54,261 bases of DNA from Chrysochromulina parva (Eukaryota > Haptophyta > Prymnesiales > Chrysochromulinaceae), in assembly GCA_002887195.1 (NCBI GenBank), contig PJAB01000040.1, positions 1 through 54,261 on the forward strand, read 5' to 3'. The notes beneath the pieces were generated by a model. The model ran no database searches. It was not told the DNA's origin and saw only the letters and a program-made list of their open reading frames with translations. Position numbers and translations under genes: made by a program. Within the stretch, counting starts at the first letter, position 1; each line of letters starts with the position of its first letter. Shown here piece after piece: positions 28,739-40,000 of the stretch.

Positions 28739-31537
28739 ATGAGCAAGGACGGGCCGACGCGTGCGCATCTCACGGTGAAGAACGCCATGAACGTACGTGG
28801 TTACATGGAGCCTCCTGTAAAGGAACCAGACAAGTTGGCGTCAACACGAACGTCGTCGCTACCTGGTCCCTACACACCCATCCCGTTGGGCCATCTACGG
28901 TCGCCAACGCCATCGACGGGGTCATTACGACGGTTGCCATCGCCGGCGCCATTCAGAGCTGCACGCACAGGATCTGCTTTGGAACACTTTTCGCTCTCAG
29001 TTCAGCACCTCTGCCATGCAGTGAAAACGGCCGTGTGCGGGCCTGCGAATCCAAAAGACGCCATGGAGGAGGAGGACGAAGAAGATGAGGCGGCCCTAAA
29101 CGCACGTGCAGCGGGAGTCTTCCTGCCGACGGACAAGTGGAAAGAGACGTGGGACCTTCTCGTGCTGAACATGATCATCTACTCGGCGATCTCGGTGCCG
29201 TACAGGATCTGCTTCGACGCGCCCGCGACCGGGATGTTTGGATCTCTGGAACAGGCCGTGTCTTTCCTCTTCTTCGTCGACGTCATCTTCAACTTCAACA
29301 CGGCGTTCGTCGAGGGAGAAAAGTGGGTGATTGACCGCCCAGCCATCGCCGTGCGGTACCTTCAGGGATGGTTTTGGATCGACTTTCCATCCTGCATACC
29401 CGTCAGCCTGCTCGACTCGCTCATGTCGGGCGATCAGGGCAACTTTGGCATGCTTCGCTTCTTGCGCCTCTTTCGGCTTCTCCGGCTGCTCAAGCTGCTG
29501 CGGCTCGCGACCATCGTCGCTGAGCTCGAGGACCGCTTCGACCTCAACCTTTGCTTCTTGCGGATCATGCAGATGCTCCTCGCCCTCATCTTCCTCGCGC
29601 ACATCTTGGCGTGCTTCTGGTTCTACATGGCGGCGGTCGTTGGCATTGATCCCGAGATCGTCACGTGGGTCAGCGCGTACCGCGATGGGTATCTGATGGA
29701 GGAGCCGCCGTCGGTACAGTACCTCGCCTCCATGTATTGGGCATTGACCACACTCACCACGGTCGGCTACGGCGACATCGTCGCCACGAACGACGCCGAG
29801 CGCGGCTACGCCGTGTTTGCATTGCTCATGGGCGCGCTTGTCTTCGGCTACATGATCTCGTCGATCGCGTCGCTCGTCAAGGCGCTCGATCGGCAAGGCG
29901 GTCTCACGGAAGAGCGGATGGACGAGATCAAGGAGTACATGCGCTGGCGCAAGCTGCCTCGCGAGCTCACTGTCCGAATGCGCAGGTACTATGAGAACTA
30001 CTACGACACGTGCACCGCCTTTGACGAGAAAGCCATCCTCGGCAATCTCACGCCGTCGATGCGAATGGAGGTGGTCAGGCACGTCTTCAAGGATACTCTC
30101 GGCAAGCTCCCGCTGTTCGCCAATAAGCTGGATCGCAAGTTGCAGGTCGCGATCTTTTCGCTGTTCAAGCCGGTGGCGGTGATGGCCAAAGAGGTCATTT
30201 TCAGCCGCGGCGATATGCCGCTCAGCATGTACATTCTTCTCAAGGGAGGTGTCGAGGCGGTGAAGACCATGGACTCGAGCCACTTGTACCGCGTCAGGCT
30301 GCGCCAATTTTTCGGCACCGCCGTGCTCACTGGACGGCGCCATGACTCGACGCACCGCTCGATCACGAAATGCGACCTGTTCTCCATCGCCGCGGAGGAC
30401 CTCCGCGACCTCTTCAATAAGTTCCCCCTCGAGGGCAGTGTGTTCTTCGAGGCCCTCCTACGCATCCACAGGAAGACGCAAAAGGTGCGCGGCGCGTTGC
30501 TTCGCATGTTCATCTCTCAGATGTTGGACACCAGCGATGGCAAGCCGATCAATGTGCACTATTTGAAGGACTTCTACGTGATGAAATTGCAGCTTTGTTG
30601 GGAGAAGATGCGCGAAGCCATCGTCTACGCGCACATGCCTACCTGCAGTGTAGGCGACAACGCGGCCGCTCTTGTAAAGAAGACGCTCAATCAAATTGTG
30701 GCGCCGCCGCTCGACAATGCATTGCAGGCGACGCATGGGTTAACGCATGGGCATGGGCACGGTGATTGGCTGGCGATGATCGGGGCATTGCGGACGCAAG
30801 ACCCCTCGGGGCGCAGCCCGAAGCTCCTCGCGCGGGAGGAATCTACCTCACCGCAAGGCACAGACGCGCCTGGCTTTACTCTTGATGGTTCGACTTCGCC
30901 ATGCCGGCGATGGAAAGATTCCATCTCGATGCCGTCGGTGGAGGCCCCAGCGCAGCCCGTGCCGATGGAGCACCAGGCTGGCGTTCATGCGAGCGTGCAT
31001 GCATGCATGCATGCCACCCCAGCGCACCAGGCTGGCTTGCATGCGAGCGTCGAGGATCTGCACCGGGACATGAAGACGCTGATACACCAGGTAGCTGGTC
31101 TGACTGCGAAACTCAACTTTGTCGCACGACCGTTGTCGGCCTCGCCGTTGCCTGGAACCAAGGGCCCTACGGCGGCGCACGAGCTCGGCAATCTCGCCTT
31201 CGCGCTGGACGATGCGGACCGCGTGCTCGAGCACCTTCAATCCCCCGGCCTTGCTACGAGCGCAGCTGCTGCCGGCGCCATCGCCGGTACGGCTGCGGAC
31301 ACCATTGCTGGTCGGAAGTCTCCTACCCCGCACGAGCTGGACACAGGGGGGAGGAGACTTCTGACAAAGGGGGGAGGCAATCCTACCCCGCATGAGCTGG
31401 ACAAACTCCGTGTTGCGGCCAGACAGCAGCCGTTGATGCCCTCGCTGCATTCACCAAGGACCGCCTCGCCGCGGCAGTTCATGGCGCAATACGCAGTCAG
31501 TAAACTGGCGGGCTCCAGCTCGGCCTCTGGATCTTGA
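28739..31537 (+). CDS. Voltage-gated potassium channel with cyclic-nucleotide-binding-like domain (EAG/HCN/plant Shaker type)
   Basis: The 932-residue protein starts at ATG 28739. Six transmembrane segments begin at about residue 137 ('WDLLVLNMIIYSAISVPY'); S3 is 'VSFLFFVDVIFNFNTAF'. S4 carries regularly spaced Arg/Lys ('MLRFLRLFRLLRLLKLLRLA'). The pore has the K-selective T-V-G-Y-G-D at about 340-345. A C-linker ('EYMRWRKLPRELTVRMRRYY') leads to a CNBD-like fold ('LFKPVAVMAKEVIFSRGDMP', 'MYILLKGGVEAV'). The usual phosphate-binding F-G-E/RxxA cassette is not evident, so nucleotide binding may be lost, as in EAG channels. The C-terminal 300 residues are low-complexity with repeats H-Q-A-G-x-H-A-S-V and P-T-P-H-E-L-D. 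It would conduct potassium across the plasma membrane. Confidence 0.9.
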   Translation: MSKDGPTRAHLTVKNAMNVRGYMEPPVKEPDKLASTRTSSLPGPYTPIPLGHLRSPTPSTGSLRRLPSPAPFRAARTGSALEHFSLSVQHLCHAVKTAVCGPANPKDAMEEEDEEDEAALNARAAGVFLPTDKWKETWDLLVLNMIIYSAISVPYRICFDAPATGMFGSLEQAVSFLFFVDVIFNFNTAFVEGEKWVIDRPAIAVRYLQGWFWIDFPSCIPVSLLDSLMSGDQGNFGMLRFLRLFRLLRLLKLLRLATIVAELEDRFDLNLCFLRIMQMLLALIFLAHILACFWFYMAAVVGIDPEIVTWVSAYRDGYLMEEPPSVQYLASMYWALTTLTTVGYGDIVATNDAERGYAVFALLMGALVFGYMISSIASLVKALDRQGGLTEERMDEIKEYMRWRKLPRELTVRMRRYYENYYDTCTAFDEKAILGNLTPSMRMEVVRHVFKDTLGKLPLFANKLDRKLQVAIFSLFKPVAVMAKEVIFSRGDMPLSMYILLKGGVEAVKTMDSSHLYRVRLRQFFGTAVLTGRRHDSTHRSITKCDLFSIAAEDLRDLFNKFPLEGSVFFEALLRIHRKTQKVRGALLRMFISQMLDTSDGKPINVHYLKDFYVMKLQLCWEKMREAIVYAHMPTCSVGDNAAALVKKTLNQIVAPPLDNALQATHGLTHGHGHGDWLAMIGALRTQDPSGRSPKLLAREESTSPQGTDAPGFTLDGSTSPCRRWKDSISMPSVEAPAQPVPMEHQAGVHASVHACMHATPAHQAGLHASVEDLHRDMKTLIHQVAGLTAKLNFVARPLSASPLPGTKGPTAAHELGNLAFALDDADRVLEHLQSPGLATSAAAAGAIAGTAADTIAGRKSPTPHELDTGGRRLLTKGGGNPTPHELDKLRVAARQQPLMPSLHSPRTASPRQFMAQYAVSKLAGSSSASGS

Positions 31538-31893
31538 AGGATCGCGGAGCTGGAGATCGCATACATTCGAACAATGGGGAGCTGGGTGCACCGGCGAAAT
31601 GGACATGGACACTGGCGACATGCCGTGCGGCATTGAGAAGGAGCAGTGACGGAGCCATCGGAGTGAGAGGTAGTGTTGTGAATTTCCCGTTGGGCCCAGC
31701 ACTCTGGCGTGGGCATTACGATGCTACACCGTTGACTGGCGCCAACTTGCATGTGGAGATTGTTGTAACGTCTCGTAAGTCTGCAATACTACTGCTCATA
31801 GTAGTACTAGAGTTTAACTAAACTTAGTTATACTGTACTACCTGCTATGTACATAGTGGGACGCTGTCGCACACGCTTATTGAATGGAAGTCT
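31538..31893. other. Intergenic between convergent genes
   Basis: 356 bp between two stop codons. About 31775-31850 is AT-rich (GTAGTACTAGAGTTTAACTA and similar) and probably contains 3' ends of both transcripts. Nothing else is seen. Confidence 0.4.
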
Positions 31894-34800
31894 TCACACG
31901 GCGACGCGGCTTGGCTTCATCTTGGCGGCCGCGAGCTTGGAGCGCGAGACCACGCCGCCACCCGACGGCGTGTCGAGGTCGCTGCTCGGGCGCGCGTGGC
32001 GACGCAGCTTGTTCGATATGGCGCGTGGCGTCGCTTGCTCGGCCTTGTCAGCCTCGATGTTGTCGAAGCTGCCGGGGGTGTACAGCTCATCAAGCACCTG
32101 CTGCCTGTGCACCTTACGGTTGAGGAGGTCCGCAAACTGTCGGTTGAAGAGGATGGAGCTCTGCAGCCGCAGTATGGGCAGGAACGAGAGCAGGAAGAGT
32201 GTGCCAAAGATGATGAGCGTCATCATCATGTCCATCACGCGCTGGTAGAACTGCGCGTACGCGAGCGCGCGAGCGCGCAGCCCCGTGTTGAGCAAGGCGT
32301 GCGAGGTGGTGACGTTGGACACCTTCCGGATCGTCAGCGCGCGGCCGAGTGCGCGCCCGAGTACAGCGGAGAGGGTGCGCGGCGTCAGGTTGTTGAGGCA
32401 GGCACTCGTCTTGTTCGCCACGAGCTTCTGCCGCGTGGCTACGGTCACCGTCACTTCCGCCGTCGCCTCCGCCATCATCTGCCCCGTCACCGCCGCCGTC
32501 GCCGCCGATCCCTCAGCTTGGGCTGTCTGCACGAGCGGCTTGGTGGCGACGAGCTGAGCGCTCACCACGGCGCGTCGGATCGCTCCCTTCCTCCGAGCGC
32601 CGAGATGAGCGCCGCGTGCGTCCTCCTCGACGAGGTCGCGTGGCCTGGTCGAGACGGCGATGTCGGCGGCATGTACCTTGAGGTGACGCGCTAGTGCAAT
32701 GCTCATCGCGCCCTCGTCGGTCTTGTCCACCGGCCCAAGGACCCAAATGGTAAACGTGGCCTGGTACCGATACGTGTCCGCGAGGGCGCCGAGGGCCTGG
32801 ACGGCACCCGCCTGCATCGCGAGCGCTCCGAAGAGGCTCACCCACACGTTACGTTCGGCATGCAGCTGCGCGAGGCCCTCCCATCCGTTATGCTCGAAGA
32901 CGAGCAGCACGAGCGCGAAGCCAAGGTACGCGGCGACTATGAGGATGGCGCTGAGCAGCGGCAGGAGGCGCGTGCAGTGCAGCCGAATCATCGTGCGCTC
33001 CAAAGCGCGCACTCCGAGACGGAGGCACACGGAGCCGATCAGCACCACGAGGCACGCACGCCCGAAGAAGAGGCCGTGGTACATGAACCCCGAGAGGCCG
33101 CCTCTTGCAGTGCGTGGGATCGGGACCTTGAGCCCGTAGGCGCAAGCGATGCCGACGAGCAGCTTGGACGAGAGGTTGCGCAGGATGAGGCGCATCTTGA
33201 GCGAGGGTCCCGCCGAGCGCTTGAGTGCGAGCCGCTCCTCGGCCCACGCCTCCCAGCTTCCCAAAGCGACCGATTTGGGCAGTGCACCCACGCCGTACAG
33301 CCACTGCGTCCACTCAATCCACGAAGTGGCGAGAGTCGAACGGGTGAGCGACTGGGGGTTGAAGAGCCACGGTGCAAAGATGAGCGCGATGCAGATGGAC
33401 CACGTGCCCCAGGTCGAGATGAAGCTGACGCCCGGCGCCTTCCAGCACTCGTACAGCGCGGCCATGAAGGCAATCTCCATCCCGAAATACACGTGCGACG
33501 GGCCATACGCGCCATACAGCGTGACCATGGACGAGGGGTTGATGTGGTAGCCCCGGCCGGTGGCAACGTAGCCGGCGCGCCCGTAGTTGACGGCGTACCC
33601 AAAGTTATGCCCCTTGGTCTGCATCGAGAAGGGGTAGAAGAGCATCGAGAAGGAGAAGAACATGCGCATAATCTCCCGTAGGGCGTGCTTGACGTTTCGC
33701 TGCACCGAGTGCTCGAGGAAGAGAGGCACCATCAGGAGCATCCCAAGGTGGAGGACCTGATGAGGGAGGGTTCGGGTTAGGGTTCGAGCTTGGTTTCGGG
33801 ATCGGGTTGGGTTGGGGTTAGAGCATCCCGGGTACCATCGCAGTATTGTACGTCGACATCGCATAGCGTGCGGTGATGATCTTCGTGGGCTCCTCCCCCA
33901 CCGTCGAGTCGTCATACAGCCCGTCCGCCGCGCTCGCCTCAGCCCCAATGTAACCGCCCAGCCCGCTGCCGCCGCCGGCGGCGGACGTGCTTCGGAAGTC
34001 GTGGAACGAGATGAACTCGGCCCAGTCGACTTGCAAAAAGTCGCGCGGCGGCGGCGCGGGCGGCGGCGCAGTACAGTTGTCGACGACGCGTGCGGACGGG
34101 CCGGCCTGGTTGAAGTCGTACGTATGCTCCACCACCGTCAGCCCGCCCTCGAGCTGGCGGCGCATGCGGCCTGCCACAGAAGGCTCTCGTGCCGCCGCGG
34201 CCGCCTCGGCACACGCATCGGAGCCCCCGATGGCCGCGTACTCGAAGTGATCGTACACGTCCATCCCCATGACTGCGAGCAGCAGCTGGCAGAGCGCGAG
34301 CAGGTAGACGGACCACATTGACTGGAGGGTCGTCACGTAGAACCCGACCATAGACGCATAGAACGAGAAGAGTCGGAAGATGTCGAAGGCGCGCATCAGG
34401 CGTAGGATGTCACGAGAGGCTGAGGTGACCGCGGCACCACAGGAGATCTTCGACTCGAAGCCGCTGACGGCGATGAAGGACATGTCGCGTCCCTTGCCCA
34501 CGTGAATGAACTCGGCGTAGTCGATCGTGCCGCCGCGCATCACCACGTTGAAGCCGCCAAAGATGTCCTCGGACACGTGGAGCGTGCGCGAGGCCTTCGC
34601 GACGCCTCCTGACGAAATCGCCCAAAGCTTGTCCCAAACGTCAGGGTGGCCGTAGTGGAAGCGCACCATGAGCGGCCACGTGAGGAAGCGCTGGACCGTC
34701 GTGCCGAAGACGAACTCATTCGAGCCTGAGAAGTGGGCGACTGCGCCCCCCGAGACGGAGAAGACATGCTCCGGGAAGCCAACGAGGCGCACGTCCCCTG

Positions 34801-37005
34801 TGAAGAGCTCGAGCAGGTTGCGCATCTTGAGCGACTCGCCCAAATAGTTGTCCTGGTTCATGTCGAGGGTCTGCAGGTACTCGCCGTGCGCGAAGATGAC
34901 GGCGTGGTTTTGGTTCTCGGGCTTGCCTTCGCCGATGATCGGATTGCCCGGCAGGCGCACCTTGTACAGCACCAGGTCGCGCTGCGACTCGGGCTCGATC
35001 GCGAGCAGTACGGAAGAAAAGTGCGGGTTGCTTGCCCCCTCGGCTTCGGGATCGTCCACGAAGGCGATGCGCAGGTTGGCGGCGTAGGTGCGCCTCAGCT
35101 TGTCGATGGCGTCCGCCTTGTCAACGTCCGCCTGGTTTTGACTCCTGCGCTGCTTCCCGTAGATCTGGCACGCGACCACATACTCAAATTTGGTCGCGAC
35201 GAGCCATTCGATCTCCTCCTCGGAGATATCCTCAAGCCGAGCGAGGCAGCGCAGCCCGTCGCCGTACCGTTGCACGCCGCGCACCGTACGCGAGAGGACC
35301 TGGGCGCGGTCCGAGGCCCAGCCGCGAAGGCTCTCAACGAAGTCGGACCCAAAGGCGCCGCTCCGCAGCCCCGCCTCGCCCATCTCTTGCCGCTCCTTAA
35401 AGTTCTCCCACTCGTCGGAAAAGAGCGCCTGGAAGCAGCTCGGGCACACACGCTCGGCACTCAAGGGCACTCAGAGGCACTCCGAGGTCATCAGATGCAC
35501 TCAGAGGCACTACGTGGCACGCAGTGGCACTCAGTAGCACTCGGAGGCAATCTGAGGTCATGAGCACTCACCTGCAGCAGGTCGAGCAGCGTCGCCTCGT
35601 CCTCTTTGGTCGCCTCGCCCTTGCCCCCCGCCGCCTTGCAGTACAAGTCGGCCTCCGTGTAAATCACCTGCAATCAGGATTCCAGAGACCCTCAGAGGTC
35701 ATCAGAGGTCATCAGAGGTCAAGACCATCAAGGGTCCATCAGGAGACCGTCAGGGCAAGGAGCCATCCTCCATCAGCGGCTCTCACGCACGTCTTCAGCG
35801 TAGTACGGCGTGAACGCGGTGAACGATTTCATCTTCTCGATGGGCGGCGGCTGCGACATGCGCGCGTTGTGCAGCGAGTTGGAAAAGAAGACGAGCTGCC
35901 GCTTGGCCTCGTCGTTCACCGGCTCGCCCCCCGGGTTGGGGGTCGTCAGGCAGCGTACGAGCGCCTCAAGCGTCGTCACGGCATCGTCCTCCTTGAGCGC
36001 ATGCAGCGCGTTCACGACTGTCTGGGCGTCGGAGAAGAGGTCTAGCCTCACGAGCCTCCGAAGCTCCGAGTAGACCTCAACCTCCTCCTGCACGTACTCG
36101 TGCGCGTACGAGCCCTTGGCCAAGTCCGCCGCCGCATTGCGCGACAGCTCCCCGCCGCGGAAGACGTCGCCCACAAGCTGGAGCACCTGATGAGGGACGC
36201 AATCAGATGCCATCAGTCGCGAGCAGTCGCACTCAGGTGCCCAAAGCGCGGCGTACCTCGGCAATCAATGGGAGTGCGTCTGCCATGTCCTGAAAGCGTG
36301 CATGGATCGCGCCCGAGTCGGCATCCGATGGCATGCACGAGCTCTCGCGGATCGATTGCGCTTGCTGCTCTGTGAGTCGAGGCGCCGTGTTGAGCAGGCT
36401 CCTCATCGTGCTCGTCGCGCGTGCATGCCCTATGGCCATCTGCGCCGCGCTGTGCGACCCCTCTGGTTGCGCGCCGCCCTCCCCCTCGTCATCACCACCA
36501 CCGCCAAGCTTGGAACTGAATTTGAAGCCAGACGCGCGGCCCACGGCACGAACGCACGAGCTCACCCTAAGCGAGCCGCTGCCGCCCGTGGCGCCTGTCA
36601 GCCGAGTGCGCGTGCGTCGATCGACGCGCGTACACCTTGAAAGGTGTTCCGCAAGGTGCGACATGGATATGGGATGCCCTTGGAAGAGGGACGCGCGGAA
36701 GGCGACACCCGAGCGTGCGTTGCCGCCGGCCGCCGTCGAGGGACGCGACGCACTCGCCGTCGATGAGTGTGCGAGCCTGGCATCGGCTGCCGGCGTCGGC
36801 GGTGGCAAAGTGGCGCTCACCCCCTCCCTCCCCCGTTCCCCCTCCCCCCCCGTCGGCGGTGGCGGAGAGGCGCTCATCTCGACGTCGACGATGACGGCGG
36901 CGGCGTCGGTGTCGGCCGCGGCGGCGTTGGCATTGGCGTTGGCATTGGCGTCGGCGTCGGCGTCGGCATCGGCGGCGGTGGCGGCAGCGGTGGCGGTGGC
37001 GGCGA

Positions 37006-37042
<37 letters not shown>

Positions 37043-40000
37043 AGTGTCGGCGATGTTGGCACCGGCGGCGGCATTTTGGTTGGGGACGGCCTCATTGCTC
37101 GCGTTGAGCTCGTGCGCGAGATCGCACAGGTAGCTGCATAAGATGGCGAGGGAGGAGCGTAGAGCGAGGAGAGATGAGATGACGTTCGGCTCACGCGCGA
37201 GCGCCTGCTGCGTGAGGGAGGCGAGCTCATGCAGCACGTCTCTGAGCTGCTCGCGGTGCTGCCAGCGCGTCAGACCGAGAGCCACGAGCAGCCAGCAGAG
37301 CAGATCACACGCCTGGCGCAGTGCGGGGGCCGCCATCGGGAAGCTCATCAGGGAGCCTTTCCACGCCTTCGAATCGAAGACGGGCGATGAGACCATGGTG
37401 GGGAAGATGAGATACTCCGGCACATTAAAGAATGATTGGGCGCCCTTTCCACAGGCCTGTTCGTGTCCTGTGCCGCGCAACGATGCGAAGAGCATCTCGT
37501 CATGCTCCGCGTGCGTGAGGAGATCGCAACCTCGGAGCGAGATCACAATCTCGTTCCAGCTGCGCGCGAAGAGCTGCCACTGATGCGAACGCGCCTCGAC
37601 GCACCAGTCTCGCAGCTGCTCGTGCGCGCCGACGTCGAGCAGCTTGGGCGCCTTCTCGTGGCACAGCAGCCGCTGCCCGTGCAGTTGCACCGTCTCGTCA
37701 AAGCTCGTGAGCAGGCTGGCCCAGCAGCTGACGCGCCCGATCCGGCGGTACTGTGCGAGCACGAGGGTCGAGCAGATCGACGACATGATCGTGTAGAAGA
37801 CGTTGGTGTCGAAGAAGAAGACGCAAGTCGGGGTGGCGAGGCGCAGCGCGATGGCCATGAGGCGCACCGCCCCGTGCAGCGGGTCGGAGGGCGCCCCCCC
37901 CCTTCGACTAGAGCTCCCCTCGTCACTAAAGTCAACCTCCCACAGCGCAGTGATCGGGACGACGAGCGGCCGTGCGAGCCAGTAGTACCCAAAGGTGAGC
38001 TTGATGCCGCCGGTGGCCAGCCAAAAGGTGGCGTACGCGATCCACGTCGTCAACGGCACGGTGAGGTGCAGCGCGGTGCCCAGGAAATGGCGCTGGTTCC
38101 GAGCAGCCGCGAGGCGCCCATGCAGCTGGCGCCCCGCTGGCGAGAGGAGCGAGTGCTGCGCGACGAGCTGCACGAGCACGAGCGCGAGATAGCCCGATGA
38201 GACCCATTCGAACACGTAGACTTGGCGTGCGGGGCAGGCGGGGTAGTCCGAGTCCGGAGCGCAGTGGGACACGGCCGGATGGGGATTGAGCAGCCGTTCG
38301 ACGAAGTATGAGGTGGGGAGGTCTGCGACGTACAAGAGAGGGATGCATGCATACGCACCGATGACGAGCAGCTGCGTACGGGCTGAGAGCTCGCTCAGGT
38401 GTCGGTTCCCGGGGACGAGCTCGTACAGCTTGGTGAGCGCCTTGCAGGTCGCATGCGTCACGAGGGCGGGCGAGACGCACCGCCACGCGACCGAATCATA
38501 AAAGGCGACGAGCAGCAGGGCATGCCACGCGACTGCATGCGGGATGAGCACACGAGAGAAGACGTAGATGACGCGGCTCATCGAGACGCGTTCAAAGTGC
38601 GTCTTTTTGAACAGCGCGCGCATCTCGCGCACCACGCCGTGCTTTGAGCGGAGGGCGGACGCCATGTTCGTGCGAAGGGCGTGGTACGCATGCCTCGCAT
38701 GGGCGCCGATGGCGACCGTGGCGTTCGGGTCGTCCTTGGCGGACGCGTGCTGGGTTCGGAGAAGTTTCTCGAGGTTCGTACGATCCCAGAAGAACTCGTT
38801 GACGTCGTCGTACATGACGCGCTCGTCGATGGGGCGCTCCTTCTTCTTGATGATCTCATCCTCCAGGAAGGCGTAGATGGGCGTGACGATCGTGTCCAGG
38901 TAATCGTCCGCCGGGTAGGGCATCGTGGACGGCTCGACTGGCTGGAGCTCGAACCGATACCGATACCCCTCCGAGCTCCAGCCAGTACCTCGGGGCATAT
39001 CTCGGGGCATATCTCCCTCCGAGCTCCAGCCAGTACCTCGGGGCATATCTCGGGGCATATCTCCCTCCGAGCTCCAGCCAGTACCTCGGGGCATATCTCG
39101 GGGCATATCTCCCTCCGAGCTCCTTCCCTCGGCCTCGCGCACGTGGGCTCCGGAGCCCGTTCCGGAGCCGATACCGGTCGGCGATCGACACACGGCGATC
39201 GGCTGGAGCGTGAGTGCATTCGAGGCGCAGTAGAAGAGGAAGCAGAGGAACTCGGGCAGATGGCGAAGGTTGGCAGCCTCGCCGTGGATGAGGAGGTACA
39301 GGACCACCCGATGCAGCTCACAGGTGCAGACCACTCCTCTTCCTCCTCGACGGTCATAAACTCCCACGGGCCCAAGAAAGCCCACGTGCGGCTTTGCGCC
39401 AGCGAGCCGAAGCTCTCATGCATCTTCTTGCCCTGGCCCTTGGGCCAGCCGAGCTCGGCGAGTCCCACGTGGCGCACCCAACGGCCGTAGTTGTGCAGCA
39501 GCTGCTCGTGGAAGGTCGAGATTGCGTGCAATCAGAGGCAATCAGCAGAGGCAATCAAGAGGCAATTAACGAGACTCCTCGGCTCGTGGAGGGTCGAGAC
39601 TGCGTGCAATCAGAGGCAATCAGCAGAGGTAATCAAGAGGCAATTCACGAGACTCGCCTGCTCGTGGAGGGTCGAGACTGCGTGCTGCAGTGCCTTGGAC
39701 CACGCGAGAGAGCCCTGCCGCCCCATCAGGTTGAGGACGAGCTTGCAGACGTGATCGACTTCGTTGTCCAGATTCGAGGGTACCGTATGGCCGCGGTGGG
39801 TGTGCTCTTTCTGGAAGCCGAAGAGATGCGCGATGCGGGCGGCCACCGGGTAGATGTACGCCCGAAGCGCCGTCCAGCGCTGCTCCAACGACATTGCAGG
39901 CAGCTCGAGGCTGGACGGTTCGGGCAGTTTGGGCAGGGAGGTGGAGGATGCCTGCTCATGGAGCGTGAACATGGATGTGAACAGGGAGGATGCCTGGAGG

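Noticed and set aside
33757..33835. Interstitial telomere repeat
   Set aside because: Only one or two imperfect CCCTAA-like units are present inside a normal short intron.
34733..35563. Plus-strand open frames opposite the glucan synthase exons (also 42342-43139 and 47736-48764)
   Set aside because: They mirror conserved synthase codons and are similar to one another only because the synthase modules are.
36233..36256. Coding end 'VRRALGT' followed by a stop in the giant gene
   Set aside because: A good donor (GAG/GTACGC) precedes it and joins in phase to the next conserved exon at 36186, so the stop is intronic.
31894..39501. Two separate adjacent glucan synthase genes
   Set aside because: No stop, start or intergenic gap lies between the modules; an open exon spans the junction. 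I keep it only as the alternative to be tested by transcripts.
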